Shown here in pieces: positions 11,071 to 21,464 of a stretch of 64,000 nucleotides of DNA (the stretch's first letter is position 1; each line of letters opens with the position of its first letter). Both the position numbers and the translations under genes were made by a program. The stretch is from positions 65,978 to 129,977 of the forward strand of contig MU128943.1 of assembly GCA_014904985.1 (NCBI GenBank), in the 5' to 3' direction. Origin of the DNA: Hydnum rufescens UP504 (Eukaryota > Basidiomycota > Agaricomycetes > Cantharellales > Hydnaceae). The notes beneath the pieces are model-generated. The model did no database searches and had not been told where the DNA came from. It saw nothing but the letters and a program-made list of their open reading frames with translations.

Positions 11071-13246
11071 TCACAACTTGGCGCCAATTATCCCCTCCGA
11101 GGCCAGATTTCGCAATTCACGACGTAAGATTTTTCCTGCCGCAGAGCGCGGAATAGATCGCACAAGAATCACACCTAAGCCAGCGGATCAGGAAGATCCA
11201 CTTGTGAAAATTTGAGGACGACCACACCTGCACGTAACTGCTTGTAATGTACAACTCGTTGCTTTACCCACTGTTGCACATCCGCCGAGAACTGTGCTCT
11301 GCCGGAATTTGAAGTTTCTAGCAAGCGCTCATCGCGGGGGACAACATAAGCCCTGAGGGAGATATGAATTGCATACGTTGGCGGGTGGGGAGGGCAATTC
11401 AAGCGTGAGTGCACTCACTTGGGAAATTCGGTTTGTTGCTCCGACGAGAACACACCAATAACCCCCGCATCAAGGACATTGGGATTCTGCAGCAAAAGAG
11501 CTTCTAGTTCTGCCGGAGGAACTAATAACATATGTTAGTTGGTTAATAGCGGCCAGCAGGCACAATTAGCACCTTGGAAGCCTTTCACTTTAATTAACTC
11601 TTTTTTCCGATCAACGATTTGGCAAAATCCGTCCTCGTCAATAACCGCAATGTCTCCCGTCTTCAACCAGCCATCCTGAGTTATTGTGTTCCGCGTTGCC
11701 TCAGGGTTGTTAAGATAACCCTTCATGACGTTGGAACCTGAATGATGAGTGTGCAAACAGAATGAAAAATGTCCCGACTTATTAAGCTGATTACAAACCT
11801 TTAACCCAAAGTTCTCCCTGGGACCCCTTGGGTACATCCCGACCGGAATCGTCTACAAGGCGGGCTTCCATATTTGGCATCAGGCGCCCCACAGTGCCTG
11901 ATTTGCGCGTAGTCCACTCAGGAGGCACTATGTGTGTTCCCGGGCTCGTTTCTGTCAACCCGTACGCCTAGGGAAGCTCGATGATCAGACGTTGTTTGGT
12001 TTTGAGTATCACTTCATGTCATACCTGACCGACAGTCACTAAAATTACCCCGATGCGTGAGATAAGATACGACGGGAAATTCAAAGGGCGACATACCAGA
12101 TGCGCCTCGCTGGTTTAACCTTAAAGCGACCCCTTCTATCAGGGATTGGCTGGCAGGAGCGGAACCCGATAAAATTGTACGCAATGATCGCACGTCGTAC
12201 CGGTCAAGTAAGGGCGTGTTGAGGAAAAAGAGCAATATGGGAGGGGCAATGACCGTAACGGTTGGTTTGTACTTTTCAATCGCAGAAAGGAAGGTGTTGG
12301 GTTCAAATCGAGGGAGGACTATGATGGGGATGGCCACGTGGATAGCGTACATCAGCGTAGCGCATCCTCCAGTGATATGGTACCAAGGGATCACGGCCAG
12401 CATGATGTCCCTGTGAAAGTGAAGATAAGCGTGAACCTTATCCTTGAAGAACTGAGTAGGTACCGCTGGGACTCCACGGCCCGCCAATTATGCGTCGTCA
12501 TCTCGAAGGCAGATACCATGTTATGGTGGGTCGTCTCGACTCCTTTTGATTTACCAGTCGTTCCAGAACTGTAGTAAAGGAAGGCTGAGGTCCGAACTGC
12601 CTCTTCTCCTTCAACTCGGATAGGCTCCATCAACCGAGTGCCGGAAAGCAGGTCGTCAAGCAGAAGCCACCTTTCGGAAAGTATGGACGAGGCGATATCA
12701 GCGGTGTGCTGGATGAGAACGACCCCACGTTTCGCGTCAAAGCCCGTGGGAAGCGCATGTTCGAGGGTCCTGAGCACAGCGGAATGTACGAAGACACAAG
12801 CTGCATTGCTATCCTGCAATTGATGGGCCAACTCGGATGCTGTATATGCTGGATTCGCGAAAGTAACTTTCAGGCCAGCTGCGACCTAGAAAAGCTTTGA
12901 TCAAGAGCGATAGAGTTAAAGATGGAAGGGGGAAACATACAGCCGCTAAAAGGACGATTGCGTATTGAATTGAATTTGGAGATAGGAGCATGACTACCTG
13001 GCCGCGTTTCAGGCCCAACTGATGGAGCATAGCGGCGGCCAACAGAAGAGAATAACGAGAAAGACTGCGACGAGTCACGGTCTCGCCGGTAAGGCCATCG
13101 ACCAACGCTGGTGAATCCAATCTGGCGATGTGGGGATCATTAGAGCTCGGGAAAATGTGTTCAAACACAGAATGCTTGGGAATGTCGATGTTAGGCAAAT
13201 TGGACTTGTAGACAATCGACTGTGAGGTGCTCTGAGATACGGTCAT
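11071..13246 (-). CDS. 4-coumarate-CoA-ligase-like acyl-CoA ligase with PTS1
   Basis: Member of the ANL adenylating superfamily: ATP-dependent formation of an acyl-AMP, then the CoA thioester. The start at 13246 gives [15 protein letters not shown], then [14 protein letters not shown], as in fungal 4CL-like proteins. Motifs in order: [19 protein letters not shown]; the ATP P-loop [13 protein letters not shown]; a hinge region with [12 protein letters not shown]. Next come [27 protein letters not shown] and the core [14 protein letters not shown] final intron (donor after LRAG) joins to [20 protein letters not shown], which carries the catalytic lysine. The protein ends IIGAKL, and the tripeptide AKL fits the PTS1 consensus, so a peroxisomal enzyme is likely. 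The substrate (fatty acid or phenylpropanoid) cannot be told from sequence. Confidence 0.88.
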
Positions 13247-13866
13247 GTCGAAATATCTTGCCAAAGCTTGAGGAGGAAGATGCGGTTCTACGTGGGATCG
13301 ACGCAGAGAATGAATTGAAGACCATTTTACAAAGCAAGAACCATTTCGGAGCCACCGATAGCTCCATGGTCTCAATTGCTGACATCCCAATGGGGGTGGA
13401 TGTGTCAGTAAGCCTACCCTCTCGCTTGTTGGCGATTTCCTTTCAATGTTACGCTTGTTGAACCCACTCACGAGCGCTTAGTAAACCCCTTACGGCACTT
13501 GCCGTTAATTTTAGATGTAGTATCCCAGCCCTAATGGGCATCTTCACTATGATTGACGTTCTTGAAATGTCATTGGATGTCCCTGTTGCTTGTCAAAGAA
13601 GGAAAAAAGCATTGCTACCACTGTTTTGCGCGCCTCTTCGCCCATCAATTTCCCACGGAAGGGGATCCCCGTCCGTGGCCCGAGAAACTTGCCCCAGATG
13701 AATGAGTAACAAAACCAGAGATAGAGAAATCAAAAGTTATTCCATCTGATAATTTACTCATGCCGTTGTCCCCATTGTCACAGCTTCGACCCTCCCCAGC
13801 GGCTCCTTTCTGCCCGATCCACGCCCACCATGGCGTATCGACGGTGACCGTTCTTACCACTGAAAG
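13247..13866. other. Intergenic, no gene recognised
   Basis: Spacer of 620 bp between the 5' end of the acyl-CoA ligase and the 3' end of recyclin-1, so it holds the ligase promoter. One perfect ATCTGATAA GATA-type 9-mer lies at 13744-13752, about 500 bp upstream of the ligase start. With no iron connection I treat it as a chance match. Confidence 0.5.
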
Positions 13867-16800
13867 TTACATCACAACACAATCCTCCCTAAAGCTGAGA
13901 TTATACATCGCCTTGTCAACCGTCTTCTCAATCTTCTTCCAATCACTCCGACGCTGAATGAACTCATATATATCCTGATATACCGCCGCGCATGAGTCTG
14001 CTACGAAGCGGATAATCAATCATAGGGTACATACCTCGGGCCGGAAAGATCCCCCATACCGCGTCACATCCCGCACAATTTGAGCCAAATCTTTTGCGTC
14101 TTCTACAATGTACACGTGACCCAGCATTTTCAGGTTCGCAAAGTCCCCAACGATGAGTGGGACTCGCAGGGTTGTGACGAATGCATGATACGCGTTAAGA
14201 TCTGCTATGACTTGGAAGCCTCCTTCAAGGGAGATAATCTGCCTCTTCAGATGCTTTTGCACGATCCTTGGAAATCACCAGTTACAAAAATGAAATCCGT
14301 CGTAATCGCAGGGATGGTAGAAAACTCACGCGTGCAGACGAATGCCAATTTCTTGATGGAAGACTTCAAGCACTTCTTTATTTGTACTACCCTTCAGTAA
14401 GCTGCAGTGCGTCTCTAAACACGCAATCGCTTCGCCACACCCTACTGTCGGTTGAAGATCCATTATTGTGCCTTCTTGTGGATAGTATTCCCTGGGGCCC
14501 GTTTTGACCTGGATGATGTGTTCTACCTAGAGACCAAAAGCAGTCTCATTCCACATCAGTCGAGGAAAATCAGAATAGCTTACCTGGGACATGAGTACTT
14601 CTGTCCCTGCATTGAGGCCAGCGGCGACACATTCATCCAACACGTTTTCGAACCGCTTTTTCTCGCGCACAACCGGGTTCAGGAAATCAGTGCGATCGAT
14701 ATATGATGCCTATTCAATAAATTCAATCCAAGTGTCGGCCTCGAATCATAGACCACCGGCGCGGAGGATAGCTCACGAGTTCCTTATCAAAGTAAACTTG
14801 AACCATTGACTGAATCATATCACCGATGTGCACAAGCTCGAAGAAATGGAGTAATGGGGCAACACGGTCGGAGTCCCCAGCATCGTTGGGATTGTAGAGC
14901 TTCATCTGTTGAGTGGCTCTGGATCCGAGACCCTCAGATCCAAGGAATTCTGGGAAAAATATCCCGCTCACCGACCGAATCCAGGAGCAACGTGTCGTTC
15001 ACTTAATGCTTGTAACATGAGGATGAAGATTTCTTCTATCGTTTCACGTACACGATGCCCGTAGGTCCCAGGATATGATTTGAAGGTTTCGACTCGTTTG
15101 AGAGCTTCACGATCCGCGTGGATGATCTCGAGGGCCACGTCGAGTGAGAGCATTAATTGAAGGCTTTCTAATGTCTCCAATTTCCTGCCATTCTGCTCCG
15201 CGTTAACGTCCGTGGGATCTAGTGATAGCTCTCTCCCCGGAAAGGATAGAGCTCCTTTCGTTTCGGGCATAGCCTTCTCGTTCACTATTATGGGCATATC
15301 GACTTAGGTACGCAACGACGCGGAAGGAGAAGGTAAAATTACACGAGAACTCCTCTTCGTCTTCGTCCGCAGAATGAAATAGAACCGAACGCTTGACATC
15401 GTGGTCCTCTTCGAATTTGGCAGGTGGGGCACCATACCCCGATCCTGAGCCTGTCCCGACCGCACCCCAACGAGCTGGGTTGAGCATCGAAATGCCGTTC
15501 ACTGCCGCCGTACCCCCAGTATGGACTATCGCCCCAACTGCACCAACTGTACGAGGAACGATCGTGACTGGGAGGAGCATCAAGTCCGTAAACGATGCGA
15601 GAACCGTGCGCTTAACTTGCGCAGGATTTCCAAAAATAAGGAAGCGCGCGGTTTGAGCATCGGGAGACGTGTCCATCTGAGCCACAGTTGAAGAAGACTT
15701 TGACATTGGTTTGTATAAATTTAGGAGCTTTCACAAAGACACGCAGAGATGTTACCTTCTGATCCCATGTTTCGCATATAATTTCAAAGGCTCGCTTCAC
15801 TTGATCGATTTCTTCGTCAAGGTACTCATCCATATGAGGCTCGAACATTCTGAAGCTTGAAGTTCAAAGGTCTTAAACATACACAGCCAAGGGTAAAGCT
15901 ATGAGGGCACTCACACGATATCCTCCACTTGATAACGAGTCAGAATGAAGCCGTTGACCCCCGGGGTTGATGCCAAGGGTGACTTGGCGAGCTCAAGAAT
16001 GGCATCGACCAACCTCCATGATTGCGCAAAAGAAGCCGCTACGGCTTGTAGGAAAAGCGCTTGCAACGGCAACCCTCGGGCCTTAGTAAGGAGAGGGGCA
16101 ATATACTCGCTAACCTAAGAAACTTCTTAAAAGCGTTCAGCAAATGGATTTGGAGGAGCCTGTGCTAACCACTTCGCTTGCTAATTTATCAGAAAATGCG
16201 AGCAGCACGCCGGAATCGGGAGGAAACACTCGAATGGCCAGGGCTCCGTAACGCTGTAGAGCTCCAATGACGTGGCTCATGAAACCGTCCATGCCTTCAA
16301 ATGCCAGTTTGCCTTCCTCTCTGCATTGAGACATCATGTACGTGCTAAACATAATTTTATCAAAACTTCACTCACGTGAAGTTCTGCAAAGGGTCCCATT
16401 GGCCGTGCTGATAGAATATTTCCAGCTTCTCGGCCCAAACTCTTCCGAGCTCCCATTCACTCCCAGATTGACTAGGGTTCCAACACTCCCAGCTTGCCCA
16501 GGCAGCCTCCGACATAAGTCCCTCATCCGCCCGTGAATCTGCCGACTCGAAGGCCGCGAGCACCCCTGCCTGAAATCGGTCCACGACGGAGGCTAGAATC
16601 GAACGTAGATCTTTCCAGGACGAAACTGGCTGGATGGTCGGAGATAGGAAGCGAGAGAGCAGACTCAATGTTTTGGACTGTTCCAATAGCGAAGGTGAAG
16701 GCGGAGGGAATAATTCAGCCAGAACAAGATGGGGGGCGGCCTTAAATCGACGAAGGAGAATTAATAGGAGGGCGTGGGCATGAATATAAACAGTTCTTGA

Positions 16801-17289
16801 TATAGGCCTAGAAATGTCGAAATACGCATCAGCAAAGCCTGATGATCTTACAGATCCTTCAGTCTCGCGCCCATTCCATTGAGACATCATATTCGGCGAG
16901 AATGATGCTGAGGAGAAGTCTCCGAAGTCGTCCTTCTCATCCTGAACCTCCAGGACAGGGGGTGCATGAGACCTTGAGTCATTCCCAGTCACCTGGGCCT
17001 CTAGATTGACCAATAGGGATGAAATTGAGGGTTTTTGCAGACCAAGAACGTCGCATTTTTTCTTCCAAAGTCGTTCGTCCTGGGCCAACCGCGCGAAAGC
17101 GCGTGAAACCCGAGCATACGAAGAGAAACTTGTGACGGGAAGAAAATCTAGAATAAGCAAATGGGTATCTGCTGGCAGTGGGCCAATGTATTGATAGCGA
17201 TCTGGGGGAGTCGGTTTCCATGGCTTCTTGGTGGAAGGAACCTGAGATCCATGTAGTTTGACTGGCTCTAGTGTGGTCCACCTTTCCAT
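13867..17289 (-). CDS. RCY1: Recyclin-1 (F-box protein with Sec10/exocyst-like domain)
   Basis: F-box protein of the Rcy1 (budding yeast) / Pof6 (fission yeast) type, acting in recycling of membrane proteins from early endosomes. The ATG at 17289 opens MERWTTLEPVKLHG. An F-box follows at about residues 34-80 (IGPLPADTHLLILDFLP, then RVSRAFARLAQDERLWKKKC). The long remainder resembles exocyst Sec10. It has CREEGKLAFEGMDGFMSHVI, ARFLIFGNPAQVKRTVLASF, LPVTIVPRTVGAVG and SLEGGFQVIADLNAYHAF. The last exon reads DIYEFIQRRSDWKKIEKTVD and ends NLSFREDCVVM, with stop at 13867-13869. At least nine exons. Its start codon is only 41 bp from that of the divergent AP-1 mu gene, another endosome/TGN trafficking component. 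Confidence 0.9.
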
Positions 17290-17330
17290 ACCAGAGGCCG
17301 CCGCGGAGAACTCCGAAAGTCACTACCACA
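17290..17330. promoter_or_regulatory. 41-bp divergent start-to-start interval RCY1 / APM1
   Basis: The two start codons face outward with 41 bp between them. This is too short for two separate promoters, so the 5' UTRs must overlap or the regulatory elements must extend into the coding sequences. No TATA box is visible. Confidence 0.6.
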
Positions 17331-19098
17331 ATGGCCAGCCTCGTCGCCATCCTGGACCTCAAGGGGAAATCGTTGATACAGCGATCATATAGAGATGACG
17401 TTCCTGCGACACATATAGAGCGCTTTCTCCCGCTGGTTTTGGAAATGGAAGAGGAGGGCCACCCAGTCACACCATGCTTCACCAATCAGGGTGTCAACTT
17501 CACATACATCCGCCACAGCAATCTATATCGTACGTATACTTAATTGGAGCTGGTGCAGCGAATTGATGCCATTCTCTCTCCCAGTCCTCGCACTTTCAAA
17601 ACGAAATCCCAACGCAGCCGAAATCATTCTATGGTTGCAACATCTCACCACTGCTAGTTGAATTTAATTTTGAGTTCTTCCCACCGCAAGGCTCAGTGCA
17701 CTATTATTCTTCTAGGTCTTGGTCGAATACTTCAAGGAGCTTGAAGAGGAATCAATACGAGACAACTTCGTTATCATTTATGAACTCCTCGATGAAATGA
17801 TGGATTTTGGCTATCCTCAGACTACAGAAAGCAAAATATTACAAGAGTGAGGTTCGAATTCCCCCTTCATATCGTCCTTAATAAACTTAGCAATCGCCGC
17901 TTAGATACATCACCCAGGAATCACACAAATTAGAGGTCCAGGTCAGACCTCCACAAGCCCTCACTAACGCTGTATCTTGGCGATCCGAAGGTATCCGTTA
18001 TCGCAAAAACGAAGTATTTTTGGATGTGGTAGAGAGTGTCAATCTCCTTGCGAGTACGCTCTCACTTCCCGGTCTTTAAATTTCTAACGCTATCTATAGG
18101 TAAACGCCAATGGCAATGTAATCCGATCCGAGATATTGGGCGCTGTCAAAATGAAATGTTATCTCTCTGGGATGCCAGAATTGCGATTGGGACTTAATGA
18201 CAAGGTCATGTTCGAAAGCACCGGGCGGAGTAAGTGCTTGTAAATGGCATACTTCATCCGCCATGGTACGAATGATGGACTTCTACATACAGCTTCCCGC
18301 GGGAAAGCGATAGAAATGGAAGACATCAAGTTCCATCAATGTGTTCGTTTGGCACGATTCGAAAACGATCGAACAATATCTTTCATTCCTCCGGATGGTG
18401 AATTCGAGCTCATGTCCTATCGACTGAGCACCCCAGTGAAGCCCCTCATTTGGGTCGAAGCTGCTGTGGAAAGTCATAAAGGTCGCGTCGAGTATATGGT
18501 CAAAGTCAAGGCGCAATTCAAGCGGCGCAGTTCCGCGAACAACGTAGAGATTTATGTACCTGTTCCCGATGATGCCGATAGTCCAAAATTCCGGGTCAGT
18601 TAGCTACCTAGTTTGATACTCATTCCTGACCCCTCGTATTTGCAGGCGTCCACAGGCAGTGTGGCCTATGCCCCCGACAAGTCCGCATTCGTTTGGAAGA
18701 TCAAGCAGCTTGGTGGAGGCCGAGAGTTTCTCATGCGGGCTCACTTTGGCCTCCCAAGTGTTAAAAACGGTGCGCAAGTCATCCAGAGTTGAATCTGATT
18801 CCTGATCGCAATTAATATTTTGAACCTTTTCAGTTGAGGATGGGGAGCGCCGGGCCCCGATCACTGTCAAGTTCGAGATTCCATATTTCACTGTGTCGGG
18901 CATCCAAGTCAGATATTTGAAAATTGTGGAGAAGAGCGGTTATCAGGCGCTTCCGTGGGTACGATACATAACGCAACACGGAGACGATTATAGGTGCACT
19001 TTTCACTGTCTTAATTGCCTCCACCTTACTAATTGTAGTTTTCTTCCAGCTTACGAACTGCCCAAGAGAAAGGTAGTGCTGCAATTGTTCCAATGTAA
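17331..19098 (+). CDS. APM1: AP-1 clathrin adaptor complex mu subunit
   Basis: Medium subunit of AP-1, which selects tyrosine-motif cargo for clathrin transport between the trans-Golgi network and endosomes. The start at 17331 gives MASLVAILDLKGKSLIQRSY, the longin-type N-terminus. Then come GVNFTYIRHSNLYLLALS, VLVEYFKELEEESIRDNFVI and IYELLDEMMDFGYPQTTESK. The mu-homology domain follows: SWRSEGIRYRKNEVFLDVVE, ILGAVKMKCYLSGMPELRLG, FIPPDGEFELMSYRLS and ITVKFEIPYFTVSGIQVRYL. The last intron (in the codon after DDY) joins to SLRTAQEKGSAAIVPM, with the stop TAA at 19096-19098. The family usually ends just after the RT.Q, so this protein has an extra tail of about ten residues. Roughly nine exons. 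Convergent with CCT4, 209 bp away. Confidence 0.93.
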
Positions 19099-19307
19099 TA
19101 TGACTATCGCATGCCGTTTATGTGGTCTAATGGACCTAAAAATATCTGGGGATTCCAATCCCCCAGCGCTTGAGGTATCTAAATCCACCAAAATATGGGG
19201 ATTTCGATTGGCTAGATCATATGAACCGAAAATGCACGCAATGAGAATTGCACTGGAAGGAATTAATTCTGAAGCAGATATTCCGAGGTATATCGTAGTC
19301 CGAAGCT

Positions 19308-21382
19308 TTATCGTGTCAAATGATAGTCGTCGACTTTCAACAGAAGAGCCACCGTTTCAGTCGCTAACTCAACCGCACTTGTCGAGACCAGCAAGGGCTG
19401 AACGACATCTTCTTCCAAGATATTAGAAATAAGGCCCTGGAAATACGTGAATTCGATGAGCGAAGAGCGAAGAGTGTGTGGCAAACTTGACGGACCTTTC
19501 GGACATTGATTCCAGCGTTCTTCTCTCCTCTAGCATGTCGATTGCGTAGTTCAGTGACAATGGCTATTGGGTTGAGTCCCGCATTCTCTGCGAGAGTCGT
19601 GGGAATGATTTCGAGCGCGTCAGCATACGCTTGGAAACAATACGCTTCCATGCCCTTCAGGGTGAGAGCGTACTGTGACAAAAGGCGCGAGACATGAATC
19701 TCTGGGGCACCACCGCCAGCGATAAGGGCACTGCATTGGTCGGCATTGTTCAGAACACCTCATACAACAGAGGTAAGAGGCTGCGCACCGCTTTTTCACT
19801 AGACATCTTACAACGCAAAGCGCATCATGCAAACTTCGGTCCGTCTCTTCGAGGACCACCGAATTGCTACCCATGCACAACACTGATACTGTGCGTCCGG
19901 GGTTCTTGACACCGGATACCTTGACAATGCGCGCACCCGCTTGTTGGGTCTCTTCAACAAGCTCTGCATGGCCGAGCTTGTCTGGAGTAAATGCGTCGAT
20001 ATCTGCAATAGGTCGTGCACCAGTGCTCTTCGACAAGAATTCGATCTCGTCACGCTCAATGTCTTTAAGAACCACGATCTTCAACTTCGAAAGGAAGTGC
20101 AAGGCGATGTCATTCACAGCATCACGGAGGATAGATTTTCTAATCCAAGGCATTGCATAAAGGAGGGCTGAGTGAATCAAGTAGCGTACGTACTGAATGA
20201 GGAGGACGTTACACCCAGCGCGACTGATCTTCTTGCAGATGTTCAAGACATATTGTCTTTCTTCTTTGAGAATCTTATCCAGCTGACGATAGTCATTCAC
20301 GGCAATTTGGTGATCCATCTGAAAGTAGCGTGCTATTAGCCCCTTGATACCTTCGAGAAAATTAACGAACACACATCGGGCTTTGGTGGACTTATTTGGA
20401 ATTGGATAAGACCTATTTTGGCCTTTTCCATTCGGGCGGGACCTCCAGCACTTGTAACGACAGTCTGATTCAAGACAACCCCCTCCACCAGCTCCGTGTC
20501 CTCTATAGTTCCGCCGACCTTTTTCACGATGCGAATGTCTCGAAGATCCACATCTGAGGATGATGGCGTTACTAGGCGAGAGACCGCAGAGACAGCGATA
20601 GGGGCCAGAGTGGAAGAGTATTGCGAAACGATCTAGCCAAGGACATGGGTTAATAATTTCAGAGGAACGCCAATTGAAAACCAACTTTGGAGTTCAAACT
20701 CGTGCTAGCTGCACGAAGGAGGCTCCCTTTATCCTTGAGATCTACCGGCGTCGATATCTCCTCTAAAAATTTGACGGCCCTGGCAGAAGCTTTCAAGAAA
20801 GACTCTGCGATGATGGTTGGATGCATTCCCTTGCTGAGCATCTTTTCTGCGGCACCCAGGAGGCTCCCAGCTAACACAACTACAGAGGTCGTCCCATCGC
20901 CAGCCTCGACATCTTGGGCTGCAGACAGGTCTACGAGCTGCAGGCGATGTTTAGCAAAAGCAGCAGAGAGTGTGGTAGAATGCATACCATTTTCGCGGCG
21001 GGATGGAGGACAGCCATGTGTTTTAGTATCGTAGCGCCATCGTTTGTAACAACGACTTCGCCTTGGGCAGTTTGGATCTATGTAAAACAGACGGGGATCA
21101 ATCACTATACTAATCCTCACTAGAAAAGAACATACCATCTTATCCATACCCTTCGGCCCCAGCGATGTTCGAACAGCATCACTGACGGCTGGAAAGGAAT
21201 TGATGAGTATTCGAAAACAAGGTGAATGAGAGTGTGCTCACCCTTAGCCGCAGTCATATTTGACAAGCGGACTTCCATAGGTTTTCCCTGAGTCGGCTCG
21301 TCAGAATATTTTACCCAATTCCCCGTAAACGCCCCTCCAATACCTTGTCATTGAAGGCCGCATTTGAGTTCGAGTTTGCCAT
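19308..21382 (-). CDS. CCT4: T-complex chaperonin (CCT/TRiC) delta subunit
   Basis: Subunit 4 of the eukaryotic group II chaperonin that folds actin, tubulin and WD40 proteins. Exon 1 from 21382 gives [13 protein letters not shown]. An intron of about 65 nt joins to [15 protein letters not shown], followed by [18 protein letters not shown] and [20 protein letters not shown]. The ATP site is [16 protein letters not shown]. Delta-specific blocks are [40 protein letters not shown] and [20 protein letters not shown]. The C-terminal part has [20 protein letters not shown], then [20 protein letters not shown], then [11 protein letters not shown]. It ends [15 protein letters not shown], with stop at 19308-19310. 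About nine exons. The start codon lies 82 bp from the divergent CDC20 start. Confidence 0.95.
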
Positions 21383-21464
21383 ATTTTTGAGGAGCGGAAG
21401 TTACCGGCACGTGATCCTCTGTACCAGCTGGTTGTTTGCACTTATTATTGTTCGGCTGGAAAAG
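21383..21464. promoter_or_regulatory. 82-bp divergent start-to-start interval CCT4 / CDC20
   Basis: Only 82 bp separate the start codons of CCT4 (minus) and CDC20 (plus), so a shared bidirectional promoter is likely. The CDC20 frame stays open back to 21345, but the first good ATG is 21465, followed by the KEN-box-containing N-terminus. Confidence 0.6.

Noticed and set aside
13744..13752. Iron-GATA site upstream of the acyl-CoA ligase
   Set aside because: Single distant match about 500 bp from the start with no iron function nearby; about one such match is expected by chance in this window.
17870..17890. tRNA T-arm-like 'ggttcgaattcc' in an intron of AP-1 mu
   Set aside because: No matching acceptor or anticodon arms around it.
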